Shown here: one piece after another, positions 55,501 through 63,179 of the stretch
Position numbering within the stretch: the first letter of the stretch is position 1
Layout: each line of letters starts with the position of its first letter
NCBI GenBank assembly: GCA_017447625.1
Contig: JAFSNB010000003.1
Coordinates: 1-64,000 of the forward strand
DNA: 64,000 nt
Reading direction: 5' to 3'
Source of the DNA: Bacteroidaceae bacterium
GTDB taxonomy: Bacteria; Bacteroidota; Bacteroidia; Bacteroidales; Bacteroidaceae
Translations under genes and position numbers: made by a program
Notes under the pieces: generated by a model
The model's database searches: none
What the model was told of the DNA's origin: nothing
Seen by the model: only the letters and a program-made list of their open reading frames with translations

Positions 55501-55840
55501 CATTTGACATGGTGTAAATACCACCGCCTAGGTCTGTGATGGTGACATTAACAGCAGCACCATCCATAAAGGAACCTGTGAAGTAGTAGTTTGTTCCACC
55601 ATTGCTCACCTGTGACTCGATGGAATAGACACCATCCGAGAGTTTGGCTAATGTGTTGTAGTGGCTGAACTGAATCAGCGAAGCCTGAGTACCCCAAGAG
55701 TTGCCGGGGCCAAGATAACGACCTGAGCCAATGTTCTGGAAGACGTACTTCCCATTGGCGAAGTCTGCTGCGGTCTGAGCGTTAGCGCCCATCGCAAACA
55801 TTGCCGCAACTGCGGCAAGAAGAAGTTTAATTTTCTTCAT
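52451..55840 (-). CDS. Large secreted modular protein (locus B)
   Basis: 1129 aa, paralogue of the protein at 21297. The signal peptide and first about 130 residues (beta-trefoil-like domain) and the last about 30 residues (sorting-type tail ending GKKVVK) are almost identical; the middle has separate beta modules (PNGYYKLRAQAALTEYTV; LPAGDYVIKVAARSSG) and helical Ala-rich segments that align only loosely. No catalytic residues seen. Exported, probably surface-attached. Flanked by two toxin-antitoxin pairs. Confidence 0.85.
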   Translation of the reverse strand: MKKIKLLLAAVAAMFAMGANAQTAADFANGKYVFQNIGSGRYLGPGNSWGTQASLIQFSHYNTLAKLSDGVYSIESQVSNGGTNYYFTGSFMDGAAVNVTITDLGGGIYTMSNGSTYYGYDGSSYVLASNLTDASNVNAQWKIIAYDEAYNGATAENPVDVTYMILDANFDRNNRNGGGSNNDLGNKWTMNASNQNLCGGDNTNMIAESWRSAFTLSQNITVPNGYYKLRAQAALTEYTVTGANFPIVYITSGTTTVSTPFKTMQNGEASMSAMSAQFTNGNYFTDYTEEIIVTNGAITVGVKGTRTDTWCTWDNFQLQYLGPITDLSAYEEGLEEAVAAAQAYQSQLPAAVYANIASAITEYNKEYDTADEYTAAIEAINNAVSTYATSAIINAYSRYNTIKTAALAIAENTDTDGADADLAVATTNDAIVAAIVALRAAFLAELPNVEIPQDPGYIDVTAVMVDNAGVRQNTDFWTAVENGSARTSGSWAVCNYNECEFYNNNFKFYQTLALSRGTWEFGVTGFHRAGNHSTYFYAGEDKILIPGVESSVVNTMAAAETYFNEGNGKVALKFVIESAQDVEIGINNQDTETDKWTIFRDFTLKYYGAPDYSVYAQQWNDAVTAANAAKADAANTNVTGSELTAVNEAIGDAPDGSSKANYLEKIQALQAATQTFTAAAPSYNKYVAYRAETVGAWGEELAATVDAPTTAAEAISAVQALNIAQYNKVASDYTYSATGLIGDFGSWTGTATYGTGKTPSTPNYLSNEHWSGQTHAYYEQCSQGWGDAGGWTIQYEKTCILPAGDYVIKVAARSSGTGVTSLVSCSETDVTVTLPAESAYARGIKLNGAAGWDGENSEYARDGVGYGWAWRFLPFSLTEEKEVTMTFYAEATTQYQWMSIADGELLSTTKLAQDVAYDEKDNNTITNTIIADVTMTRSIKEGYNSVVLPFTLTANQVTAAFGSGSEVYNFSENSTDANDVTVNFTKGDGSITANTPVLVKATAASTEQVFNGVQIVAPTTDVKVAGTNVDFMGVYGPTDVIAGDYFVADNKLYKSNGNTNIKAFRAYIDATEESSVKFFIGGQAFDYETAVNGIEAAPAQNSAIYNIAGQRVSKAQKGIFIVNGKKVVK

Positions 55841-55956
55841 AATAAGTTAATAGTTTAAATTAGTTGATATTGAATTTATTGTTTATTACTTGTTATAAGT
55901 TTGTCTATACCTATATTAATATATACATTAGTTGATATATTTAGCTAAATCGGGCA

Positions 55957-55964
55957 CAAAGTTA
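55957..55964 (-). promoter_or_regulatory. -7 box of secreted protein B
   Basis: Minus strand TAACTTTG in a context (CAAAGTTACaGAATTAATT on the plus strand) that matches the locus A promoter. Confidence 0.6.
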
Positions 55965-55995
55965 CAGAATTAATTGACCCATATCATGCGCGCTT

Positions 55996-56080
55996 CGTTA
56001 AAAATACTTAAATCATCCCTTTTTGGGGCAATCTGGGCACAAAAAGGACGCTTTTCCGGGGTTTATTGCTTGCAAAAACG
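55996..56080. repeat. Dispersed intergenic element, copy 2
   Basis: CGTTAAAAATACTTAAA, then GGGCAC, then CTTTTCCGGGGTTTATTG, in the same order as at 24839. Confidence 0.55.
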
Positions 56081-56230
56081 GTCCCTTGGAGGCCTCAAAT
56101 AAGGAGTTTTTCACACGAATAATCATAAATTTAAAATTCCATGAATTCAAGACATAAATTGAATGATAAATCTCAAGACATAAATAAGCCCTCCAACGGA
56201 GCGCAAAACGTAAACCCTATGGAAAAGGAA

Positions 56231-56542
56231 CTATATCAGTCGTTGCACTAAAGATGACGGATCACGCCGTGTATCCCAAATATCAAGGATATGTATAACA
56301 TCATCGTGAATGAGATATACCAACTTATTTATGTGTCCAAACACTACACTCCTATACTCACCAGACATAGTCTCCAGCAACGGCTCAACAGGGCCTAATC
56401 GCGGGTTCTGTCTAAGGAGCCTGAGTATGTGACGGTAATCATCAATGAACCGCACTCTATATCTACTACCGAACTCCGTCTGAATATAAAGTGCTGTACT
56501 TTTAAGCTGGAAGTCTGCCTGTTCAGATATAATAATTTTCAT
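56231..56542 (-). CDS. ParE/RelE-family toxin (putative)
   Basis: 103 aa. The N-terminal QADFQLKSTALYIQTEFGS and the later RSVVFGHINKLVYLIHDDVIHILDIWDTRR fit the ParE/RelE fold (basic core strand, then IxxxxDxR). ParE proteins poison gyrase, RelE proteins cleave mRNA; which applies is not clear. Starts in a 4-bp ATGA overlap with its partner. Confidence 0.85.
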   Translation of the reverse strand: MKIIISEQADFQLKSTALYIQTEFGSRYRVRFIDDYRHILRLLRQNPRLGPVEPLLETMSGEYRSVVFGHINKLVYLIHDDVIHILDIWDTRRDPSSLVQRLI

Positions 56543-56802
56543 ACAGTCTCCGTCATCGATGGAACATCAGAAAAAAGGGACTCCAGTTCTTCTAAGGATT
56601 CCTCTGCCGTTTTGAATCGTCCTTCTGATATCTGCCGTTCACCATCAGCTACACGGTTCTGAAGCTCTTCAATAGTATATGGTGAGAATTGTTCCTGCTT
56701 ACGAGAGCGTGTAATCAATTCACCCGTAAGCCAGAAAATATCAGAGGGCGACAGCGTCATTTGTATGTAGTCGCGCAGATGTTCAAGAGATTCTTTGCTC
56801 AT
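56539..56802 (-). CDS. Antitoxin partner of the ParE-type toxin (putative)
   Basis: 87 aa from the ATG at 56800-56802 (the frame begins at 56814). Helical, acidic C-terminal half (ISEGRFKTAEESLEELESLF) of the type that wraps ParE toxins. No HTH is obvious. Overlaps the toxin start by 4 bp. Confidence 0.75.
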   Translation of the reverse strand: MSKESLEHLRDYIQMTLSPSDIFWLTGELITRSRKQEQFSPYTIEELQNRVADGERQISEGRFKTAEESLEELESLFSDVPSMTETV

Positions 56803-56824
56803 AATCAAAAACATTTCTCAGCCG

Positions 56825-56832
56825 CAAAGATA
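56825..56832 (-). promoter_or_regulatory. -7 box of the ParE pair
   Basis: Minus strand TATCTTTG 22 bp above the antitoxin ATG. No clear -33 element. Confidence 0.5.
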
Positions 56833-57160
56833 CTACTATTTCTTAAAACTATGAGCGAAAAACAGTTTTTTTAATACGTTTTCGGCAAATTAGGCACAAA
56901 AAAGGCTTTTCTGGGGTTCCTTGCAGTCAAAAACAAGGTTCCTAAAGACACTTTAAGGGACAAAGAGAGAGAAAAACATATAATTACCATGTAATCGCCC
57001 ATTAATTTTTCATTAATGATAATTCGTGTTCAATTTGCGGTAATTCGTGTCATATAAAATATATTATAAAAGTTTTCCAGGAAAAATCTACCGAATGTAC
57101 CGAAATTCCGGCTAAGGCTCTGATTATCAAATATTCCATCTTCGGTAGATTTATCAAAAA

Positions 57161-57215
57161 TGTACCGCAAATGTACCGCAAATGTACCGCAAATGTACCG
57201 CAAATGTACCGAAGG
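57161..57215. repeat. 11-bp tandem repeat array
   Basis: TGTACCGCAAA repeats exactly at 57161, 57172, 57183 and 57194, then a truncated TGTACCG at 57205. Related TACCGAATGTACCG motifs lie just upstream at about 57088-57102. Confidence 0.9.
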
Positions 57216-57322
57216 TCTGTCTAAACATGGGCAAAGGTGATAGGCTGACGAGCGGTTTGGACAAGGTTCAGCTGCCGTTGGGCCGAGGGGAAAGAGTCAC
57301 TCTTGCTGGGGTTGTTCATCGT

Positions 57323-57446
57323 GAGACGGCCGTCTCAGATTCAGGTGACGGCTGTCTCATGGTCGTGAGACGGCCGTGTCAGGTTCGTGAGACGGCTGTC
57401 TCAGATTCAGGTGACGGCCGTCTCATGATTATGACACGGCCGTCTC
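57323..57446. repeat. Array of six 14-bp palindromes at 22-bp spacing
   Basis: GAGACGGCCGTCTC-type palindromes start at 57323, 57345, 57367, 57389, 57411 and 57433, so the period is exactly 22 bp. The core GACGGC(C/T)GTCTC varies by one or two bases; the 8-bp spacers are AGATTCAG, ATGGTCGT, AGGTTCGT, AGATTCAG and ATGATTAT. Copy 1 is a perfect palindrome. Confidence 0.95.
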
Positions 57447-57477
57447 AGAACGAATAGGTCTTGGAAGGACAAGAAAT

Positions 57478-57505
57478 AGCCCCGCGTCCAGAAGGTCGCG
57501 GGGCT
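57478..57505 (-). terminator. Terminator after upp
   Basis: AGCCCCGCG (57478-57486) pairs with CGCGGGGCT (57497-57505), 26 bp past the upp stop. The U-run is short. Confidence 0.65.
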
Positions 57506-57531
57506 TGGGCAAAAAGGTGATTGCTTGAGAC

Positions 57532-58194
57532 CTATAGTTTCTCGCCGAACGCGAGGTCGCCGGCATCTCCGAGACCCGGAACGATGTAGGAGTGGGAATT
57601 GAGTTCTGGGTCTATAGCTGCACACCAGAGGGTGATGTCATCGCGGTCAGCGAAGACCTGCTCAAGATGCTGCACACCCTGACGGGAAGCGATGACGCTA
57701 ACGAGATGGGTGCAGGCGGGCAGGCCGCGAGTGACGAATGCCTTGTAAGCCAGTTCCATGCTCTCGCCGGTGGCCAGCATCGGATCGACGAGCAGCAGGG
57801 TGCGGCCGTTCAGGTCGGGGGTTGCGATGTACTCGATATGTACATCCACCTCGCGGCACTCCTTATCCTTGTAATAGCGGTAGGCGGAGACAAAGGCGTT
57901 GTCAGCCCCGTCGAAGATATTCAGGAAGCCTGTGTGAAGAGGCAGTCCGGCACGGAATACTGTGCCTACGACCAGCTGATTGTCGAAAGTGGAGGCTTTG
58001 GCGGTACCGAGCGGCGTCTGCACCTCTTTCTCGCTGTAATTGAGGGTTTTGCTGATTTCGTAGGCAATCATTTCGCCGATACGCTCCAGATTGCGGCGGA
58101 AGCGCATACGGTCGTTTTGGATGCTAACGTCGCGCAGTTCGGCGACATAGCGGTTGATCACGGAGTTCGTGGTGCTGAAATCGATTAGGGTCAT
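57532..58194 (-). CDS. upp: Uracil phosphoribosyltransferase
   Basis: 220 aa. Salvages uracil with PRPP to give UMP. The PRPP-binding LLLVDPMLATGESME and the C-terminal uracil-site YIVPGLGDAGDLAFG are clear. It is the last of a run that starts with pyrE, so the operon contains both a salvage and a late de novo pyrimidine step. 12 bp from the lipoprotein gene. Confidence 0.96.
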   Translation of the reverse strand: MTLIDFSTTNSVINRYVAELRDVSIQNDRMRFRRNLERIGEMIAYEISKTLNYSEKEVQTPLGTAKASTFDNQLVVGTVFRAGLPLHTGFLNIFDGADNAFVSAYRYYKDKECREVDVHIEYIATPDLNGRTLLLVDPMLATGESMELAYKAFVTRGLPACTHLVSVIASRQGVQHLEQVFADRDDITLWCAAIDPELNSHSYIVPGLGDAGDLAFGEKL

Positions 58195-58206
58195 AACGGA
58201 AGGGGG

Positions 58207-58875
58207 TTATCTCGTGTTACTTACTACGAGGGTGTTGCTCATCTGATTGTAGGAGACACGATAGCGATAGAGGCTGATGCCGGTGGTGTCGCTATTCATT
58301 ATGCCGAGGTTGTTGAGGTCGTATTGTCGTGTGCAGCGCTGGCAACGGGCTATGCCGCCGTCCTGAAGTTTGATGCGGCGCGATATGCCACGTTCCTCGT
58401 AGCAGTTCGGACAACTGAGTTCATAACAGACCACGCGGGAGACATCGGCTCCCATCTCGGGGATATTGGGCAGTCCGATGATGAGGCCGTCGAGACCAAG
58501 GACGAGGGTGACACGCTGGTCTATGAGCGAGCGTCGAATGGGTGTGCTGCTATGCGGCGAGGCGAAGACGATATTGTCGCCGTCCGGTGTCACGGTGCAG
58601 AACTGCCCCATATTGTTCACCGCCGTATATAGTTCTGGCGCGGAGGTTACAGGGGTGAAGGTGAAATATGCCGGCCAATGGGCATAGGTGTCTTCGGCGG
58701 GGGAACAAGAAACAAGAGTTAAATGTAAAATGTAAAATGTAAAAAGGAGAAGACCCACCCCCTTACCCCTCCCGTGAGGGAGGGGAGTAAACCAAACCCC
58801 AGAGGACTCTCCCCCCTGCCCCTCCCTGCGAGGGAGGGGAGTAGAATGAGGAAAGCAGGGTGTTTTCTCTTTCAT
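58207..58875 (-). CDS. Lipoprotein with cysteine-pair motifs, start uncertain
   Basis: 222 aa from the ATG at 58873-58875. A lipobox LVSC places the acylated Cys at residue 57, too far for a normal signal peptide, and residues about 14-47 are encoded by two CCCCTCCC/GGGAGGGG hairpin repeats and TTTTACATT repeats. A GTG at 58756-58758 would give a plausible 17-residue signal peptide and may be the true start. The mature part has CPNC and CQRC pairs (possible metal site) and a Tyr/Ser-rich C terminus; family not recognised. It lies between argH (16 bp) and upp. Confidence 0.65.
   Translation of the reverse strand: MKEKTPCFPHSTPLPRREGQGGESSGVWFTPLPHGRGKGVGLLLFTFYILHLTLVSCSPAEDTYAHWPAYFTFTPVTSAPELYTAVNNMGQFCTVTPDGDNIVFASPHSSTPIRRSLIDQRVTLVLGLDGLIIGLPNIPEMGADVSRVVCYELSCPNCYEERGISRRIKLQDGGIARCQRCTRQYDLNNLGIMNSDTTGISLYRYRVSYNQMSNTLVVSNTR
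58745..58860. repeat. Two CCCCTCCC hairpin repeats
   Basis: CCCCTCCC/GGGAGGGG stems at 58766-58785 and 58819-58839, each within an AGACCCACCCCC...GGGGAG context like that in the secreted-protein spacers at 21155, 21253 and their locus B copies. Confidence 0.85.
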
Positions 58876-58891
58876 AATTGTCAACTGTCAA

Positions 58892-60229
58892 TTATCCTAT
58901 TAGCTGTGCTTCGGCTTGTTCTGCCCGCTCGAAGTGGCAGTCTGCGAGAGTCTGTTCCATGAGGGCTCGGATGCGGTCGGTGCATAGGTTGCCGATGCTC
59001 CCGGCGTGGGTGTGATGCACCTCCTTATGCGGAGTGAAGCGGCCTGCCTCGATGTCAAGTCCCACCTGACGGTAGGCATCGCGGAAGGGAGTGCCGGCAG
59101 CAGCCAGACGGTTGACCTCCTCGACGGAGAACATAAGGTCGTAGCGCGGGTCGTCCAGGATGTGTTCGTTCACCTTCATGCGGCTCACGATATATGCCGT
59201 CATCTGCAGGCAGTCGCGCAGCTCGCCGAAGGCAGGCAGGAAGACCTCCTTGATAATCTGAAGGTCGCGGAAATAGCCGCTTGGCAGGTTGTTCATTATC
59301 ATCATAACCTGCTGCGGCAGAGCCTGAATCTTGTTGCATTTGGCGCGTGTAAGCTCGAAGACATCCGGGTTTTTCTTATGCGGCATAATGCTGCTGCCCG
59401 TTGTACACTCGTCCGGAAGCTTCACGAAGGCAAAGTTCTGCGAGTTGAACATACAGGCATCGAAGGCCAGCTTGGAGACGGTTCCGGCTATGGATGCGAG
59501 GGCAAAAGCCACGTTGCGCTCCATCTTGCCACGCCCCATCTGGGCATAAACCACATTGTAGTTCATGGAGTCGAATCCAAGCAGACGTGTTGTCATCTCG
59601 CGATCCAGCGGGAACGAAGAGCCGTAGCCGGCAGCCGACCCGAGCGGGTTGCGGTTGGCCATGCGGTAGGCGGCTTGCAGGAAGAGCATATCGTCGGCGA
59701 GGCTCTCTGCGTAGGCTCCGAACCAGAGGCCGAAGGAGCTTGGCATCGCCACCTGCAGATGGGTGTAACCGGGCATAAGCACGTCCTTATATCGTTCGCT
59801 CTGCGTCTGCAGTTCGTCGAAGAGAGCTTTGGTGAGGTCCGCGATGTCGCGAATCTGGCGGCGTGTCCAGAGTTTGAGGTCGAGCAGCACTTGGTCGTTG
59901 CGTGAGCGGCCGCTGTGGATTTTCTTTCCCACATCGCCCAGCCTGCGGGTGAGCATCAGTTCGACCTGCGAATGGACATCCTCTATCCCCTCTTCTATCA
60001 CGAACTCACCGGCTTTGATGGTGCCGAGGATCGAACGCAGCTCACGGAGTAGGGTCTCCAGTTCATCCTTGGCCAAGAGCCCGATGCTCTCGAGCATAGT
60101 GATATGCGCCATAGAACCGATCACGTCCGACTCAGCCAGGAAGAGGTCCAGCTCGCGATCACGTCCCACGGTAAACCGCTCAATTTCAGCGGTCGGAGTG
60201 ACGTTCTTTTGCCAAAGTTTATTAATCAT
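58892..60229 (-). CDS. argH: Argininosuccinate lyase
   Basis: 445 aa. Last step of arginine synthesis (argininosuccinate to arginine and fumarate). The superfamily signature GSSIMPHKKNPD is intact, with HSGRSRNDQ and TGYTHLQVAMP upstream. Length slightly shorter than in E. coli. It follows the SRPBCC gene by 6 bp. No other arg gene is in the window, so its place in a pyrimidine run is noteworthy. Confidence 0.97.
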   Translation of the reverse strand: MINKLWQKNVTPTAEIERFTVGRDRELDLFLAESDVIGSMAHITMLESIGLLAKDELETLLRELRSILGTIKAGEFVIEEGIEDVHSQVELMLTRRLGDVGKKIHSGRSRNDQVLLDLKLWTRRQIRDIADLTKALFDELQTQSERYKDVLMPGYTHLQVAMPSSFGLWFGAYAESLADDMLFLQAAYRMANRNPLGSAAGYGSSFPLDREMTTRLLGFDSMNYNVVYAQMGRGKMERNVAFALASIAGTVSKLAFDACMFNSQNFAFVKLPDECTTGSSIMPHKKNPDVFELTRAKCNKIQALPQQVMMIMNNLPSGYFRDLQIIKEVFLPAFGELRDCLQMTAYIVSRMKVNEHILDDPRYDLMFSVEEVNRLAAAGTPFRDAYRQVGLDIEAGRFTPHKEVHHTHAGSIGNLCTDRIRALMEQTLADCHFERAEQAEAQLIG

Positions 60230-60235
60230 ATATTT

Positions 60236-60709
60236 TTAATAATAAGGTATTTGCGCCAGCATGTCTGCGAGTTTCTCAACCCCCTCCTTCAGATGTTTCT
60301 CTATCATCTTTCGGATAAAGAAGTTGGCCTCGATGCCAATGGTGCACTTCATCTTGGACGTATAATCGGAGGTGGGCAGAATCTGCACCCAGAGATTGCC
60401 TTGAATGGGGGCATTCTGAAGCTCGAACTTTATGCATTTCGGCTCATCGCGCTCCACGATTGCCAGCGTTACGGCACCGATGGGCGTGTTCGTGACGGTC
60501 ACCGAGTCGGCGGTGAATTCCAGGTTCTGCACCGTCTCGCGCAGCTTCTCGACCTTATCGGCCGGCACTTGCGCAGAGATAGCCTGCTGGAACGCAGGGT
60601 CATCCATCCGATCCTTAATCACTTCGAGGTGGCGCAGGTCGGACAGGCGGGCAAATACCGCAGTCTGCTGATACGGCACCTGCTTTACTGTAGATTCGTA
60701 TTTAGTCAT
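60236..60709 (-). CDS. SRPBCC-fold protein
   Basis: 157 aa. Beta-rich with a long C-terminal helix (FIRKMIEKHLKEGVEKLADML), a pattern typical of START/SRPBCC ligand-binding proteins in Bacteroidales. Ligand unknown. Its ATG overlaps the pyrE stop by 4 bp (ATGA), so expression is coupled to pyrE. Confidence 0.75.
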   Translation of the reverse strand: MTKYESTVKQVPYQQTAVFARLSDLRHLEVIKDRMDDPAFQQAISAQVPADKVEKLRETVQNLEFTADSVTVTNTPIGAVTLAIVERDEPKCIKFELQNAPIQGNLWVQILPTSDYTSKMKCTIGIEANFFIRKMIEKHLKEGVEKLADMLAQIPYY

Positions 60710-61335
60710 GACCAGTGGGCGGGGTCTTTACGCCATTTGTTAAGCAGTTCGATGTCCTCGGCCTTGATATATCCGCTCTCGAGGGCTGCCTCAACGACAG
60801 CTTCGTAATTGGTGAGAGTCACGAGCTGCACCTTAGCCTCACGGAATGCCTTCTCTGCCACATCGAAGCCGTAGGTGTAAGCTGCCACCATTCCGATTAC
60901 GTCGCAGCCGTTCATGCGGATGGCCTCAACTGCTTTCAGACTGCTGCCGCCGGTGGAGATGAGGTCTTCCACCACAACGACCTTCATCCCCGGGCGCAAC
61001 TCGCCCTCGATGAGGTTCTCAAGTCCGTGATCCTTGGGCTTAGAGCGGACATAGACAAACGGAAGCGCGAGAGCGTCGGCTACGAGCGCGCCCTGAGGGA
61101 TAGCGCCCGTGGCAACGCCGGCGATGGCATCCACCTCGGGGAAGCGCTCCATGATTATACGTGTTATCTCAATCTTAACGAAACTGCGTAAGTCGGGATA
61201 TGAGAGAGTCTTGCGGTTATCGCAATAGAAGGGGCTCTTCCAGCCGCTGGCCCACGTGAAGGGGTTTGTTGGTTGCAGTTTGATGGCCTTGACCTTAAGC
61301 AGTTTCTCGGCAAAAATCTTTTCTAATCCATTCAT
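60706..61335 (-). CDS. pyrE: Orotate phosphoribosyltransferase
   Basis: 209 aa, start ATG at 61333-61335 (the frame begins with a TTG nine bases higher). Converts orotate and PRPP to OMP. The PRPP-binding motif VVVVEDLISTGGSSLKA and the SPFYCDNRK substrate loop are present. First gene of the pyrE-SRPBCC-argH-lipoprotein-upp run. Confidence 0.96.
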   Translation of the reverse strand: MNGLEKIFAEKLLKVKAIKLQPTNPFTWASGWKSPFYCDNRKTLSYPDLRSFVKIEITRIIMERFPEVDAIAGVATGAIPQGALVADALALPFVYVRSKPKDHGLENLIEGELRPGMKVVVVEDLISTGGSSLKAVEAIRMNGCDVIGMVAAYTYGFDVAEKAFREAKVQLVTLTNYEAVVEAALESGYIKAEDIELLNKWRKDPAHWS

Positions 61336-61388
61336 AATTGTCAAACGTGTTAATGGAGGGGAGTCCCTCCTTTTCTTGATTGCCGCTG

Positions 61389-61396
61389 CAAAGGTA
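61389..61396 (-). promoter_or_regulatory. -7 box of pyrE
   Basis: Minus strand TACCTTTG, 54 bp above the ATG. No convincing -33 element was found. Confidence 0.55.
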
Positions 61397-61512
61397 CGTC
61401 TAATTCTCGAAATCTTAGCACTTATGCGACTGTTTTTTTAGTGTTACTCGGGAAAGTTACGTAGTAAAGTGATTTTTTGTCTTTTCTCTTCTTCTCTTTT
61501 AATTATTATTTG

Positions 61513-61520
61513 TACCTTTG
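61513..61520 (+). promoter_or_regulatory. -7 box of mmdA
   Basis: TACCTTTG, 48 bp before the mmdA ATG, followed by CACCG as in other promoters here. Confidence 0.55.
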
Positions 61521-61567
61521 CACCGCTTTTTGCAAAGTAATCAATATTTTATATTTATTTTATAATA

Positions 61568-63139
61568 ATGAGTAAACAAACGGAAAAGATTCAGGAGCTG
61601 ATTGAGCTCCGTGCCAAAGCTCGTCTGGGCGGCGGCGAAAAAGCCATTGAGAAGCAGCACGAGCGTGGCAAGTACACCGCACGTGAGCGCATTGACATGC
61701 TGTTGGATGCCGGCAGCTTCGAGGAAATGGACATGTTCGTGACACATCGCTGCCACAACTTCGGTATGGAGAAGAAGCAGTATATGGGCGACGGCGTCGT
61801 TACCGGTTATGGCACCATCAACGGCCGTCTGGTCTATGTCTTCGCACAGGACTTCACCGTAAACGCCGGTTCTCTCTCTGAGACTATGGCCCTGAAGATC
61901 TGCAAGGTGATGGATCAGGCCATGAAGGTGGGAGCTCCCGTAATCGGCCTGAACGACTCCGGCGGCGCACGTATCCAGGAGGGCATCAACGCTCTTGCCG
62001 GCTACTCCGAGATATTCCAGCGCAACATCATGGCCAGCGGCGTTATTCCGCAGATCAGCGGAATCTTCGGCCCCTGCGCAGGCGGTGCCGTTTATAGCCC
62101 CGCTCTGACAGACTTCACCCTGATGATGGAAGGCACAAGCTATATGTTCCTCACCGGTCCCGCCGTGGTGAAGACCGTGTTGGGCGAAGTGGTCACTCAG
62201 GAAGAGCTGGGCGGCGCAAGCGTACACTCAACCAAGAGCGGCGTAACCCATTTCACAGCCAAAACCGAGGAAGAGGCAATGGCTATGATCAAGCAGCTGC
62301 TGAGCTATATCCCGCAGAACAACCTGGAGAAGACTCCGCGCGTGGAGTGCACCGACCCGATTGACCGCAAGGACGACTACCTCAACGAGATTATCCCCGA
62401 CAACCCCAACATGCCATACGACATGTACGAGGTTATCGCCAGCATCGTTGACGGCGGCGAGTTCTTCGAGGTGCAGCCCAACTTCGCCAAGAACATTATC
62501 GTCGGTTTCGCCCGTTTCAACGGACAAAGCGTTGGTATCGTGGCCAACCAACCCAAACAGCTGGCCGGTGTGCTCGACTGCAACGCATCGCGTAAGGGTG
62601 CACGTTTCGTACGCTTCTGCGATGCCTTCAATATCCCCATCGTAACGCTCGTTGACGTTCCTGGCTTCCTGCCCGGTACTGGCCAGGAGTACAACGCCGT
62701 CATCCTGCACGGTGCCAAGTTGCTCTACGCTTACGGCGAGTGCACAGTGCCCAAGGTGACTGTGACCCTGCGCAAGAGCTACGGCGGCAGCCACATCGTG
62801 ATGAGCTGCAAGCAGCTGCGTGGCGACATGAACTACGCTTGGCCCAGCGCCGAGATTGCCGTTATGGGTGCAGCCGGTGCAGCAGCCGTTCTCTATGCCA
62901 AGGAAGCCAAGGCTATCAAGGAAGAGAAGGGACCCGAGGCAGCCAAGGAGTTCATTGCCGAGAAGGAGGCTGAATACACGAAGCTCTTCGCCAACCCCTA
63001 CAACGCAGCGAAGTACGGCTACATCGACGATGTTATCGAGCCGCGCAACACACGCTTCCGCGTAATCCGCGCCCTCGAGCAACTCGCCGACAAACGTATG
63101 CAGAACCCCGCCAAGAAGCACGGGAACATACCTCTCTGA
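61568..63139 (+). CDS. mmdA: Methylmalonyl-CoA decarboxylase alpha (carboxyltransferase) subunit
   Basis: 523 aa carboxyltransferase of the acyl-CoA carboxylase beta type. Two crotonase-like halves are visible: [18 protein letters not shown] and [16 protein letters not shown] in the first, [15 protein letters not shown] and [16 protein letters not shown] in the second. The downstream OadG-type and biotin-carrier genes indicate the Na+-pumping decarboxylase rather than a plain propionyl-CoA carboxylase, although the sequence alone cannot fully separate these. It would transfer CO2 from methylmalonyl-CoA to biotin in the succinate-to-propionate pathway. The beta (OadB) gene would be expected beyond the window. 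Confidence 0.9.
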   Translation: MSKQTEKIQELIELRAKARLGGGEKAIEKQHERGKYTARERIDMLLDAGSFEEMDMFVTHRCHNFGMEKKQYMGDGVVTGYGTINGRLVYVFAQDFTVNAGSLSETMALKICKVMDQAMKVGAPVIGLNDSGGARIQEGINALAGYSEIFQRNIMASGVIPQISGIFGPCAGGAVYSPALTDFTLMMEGTSYMFLTGPAVVKTVLGEVVTQEELGGASVHSTKSGVTHFTAKTEEEAMAMIKQLLSYIPQNNLEKTPRVECTDPIDRKDDYLNEIIPDNPNMPYDMYEVIASIVDGGEFFEVQPNFAKNIIVGFARFNGQSVGIVANQPKQLAGVLDCNASRKGARFVRFCDAFNIPIVTLVDVPGFLPGTGQEYNAVILHGAKLLYAYGECTVPKVTVTLRKSYGGSHIVMSCKQLRGDMNYAWPSAEIAVMGAAGAAAVLYAKEAKAIKEEKGPEAAKEFIAEKEAEYTKLFANPYNAAKYGYIDDVIEPRNTRFRVIRALEQLADKRMQNPAKKHGNIPL

Positions 63140-63179
63140 TTATTTAACGATTTAATCTTTAATTCATTAAATCAGGATT

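Larger units (their letters stand above)
55841..56230. other. Gene-free leader and spacer upstream of locus B
   Basis: 390 bp holding the locus B leader, its -7 box, copy 2 of the dispersed element (55996-56080) and AT-rich sequence. No gene recognised. Confidence 0.65.
56803..57531. other. Gene-free, repeat-rich segment
   Basis: 729 bp between the ParE pair and upp. It contains a -7 box, part of the dispersed element, an 11-bp tandem array, a 22-bp palindromic array and the upp terminator. The apparent frames here are made of repeats and I do not call a gene. Confidence 0.7.

Noticed and set aside
57323-57446. CRISPR array
   Set aside because: The 14-bp repeats have 8-bp spacers, two of which are identical, and no cas gene is near, so this is not a CRISPR array.
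57182-57457. 91-aa plus-strand frame across the palindrome array
   Set aside because: Its sequence is a translation of the 11-bp and 22-bp repeats; the 22-bp period is not a multiple of three and no promoter or homologous motif supports coding.
61176-61230. Possible IS or transposase remnants anywhere in the window
   Set aside because: I looked for transposase motifs and terminal inverted repeats near the duplicated loci and found none; the duplications are not explained by a visible IS.
61541-63121. Long antisense frames over mmdA (61541-62227 and 62228-63121)
   Set aside because: They mirror mmdA, which has clear carboxyltransferase motifs; no promoter was seen for them.
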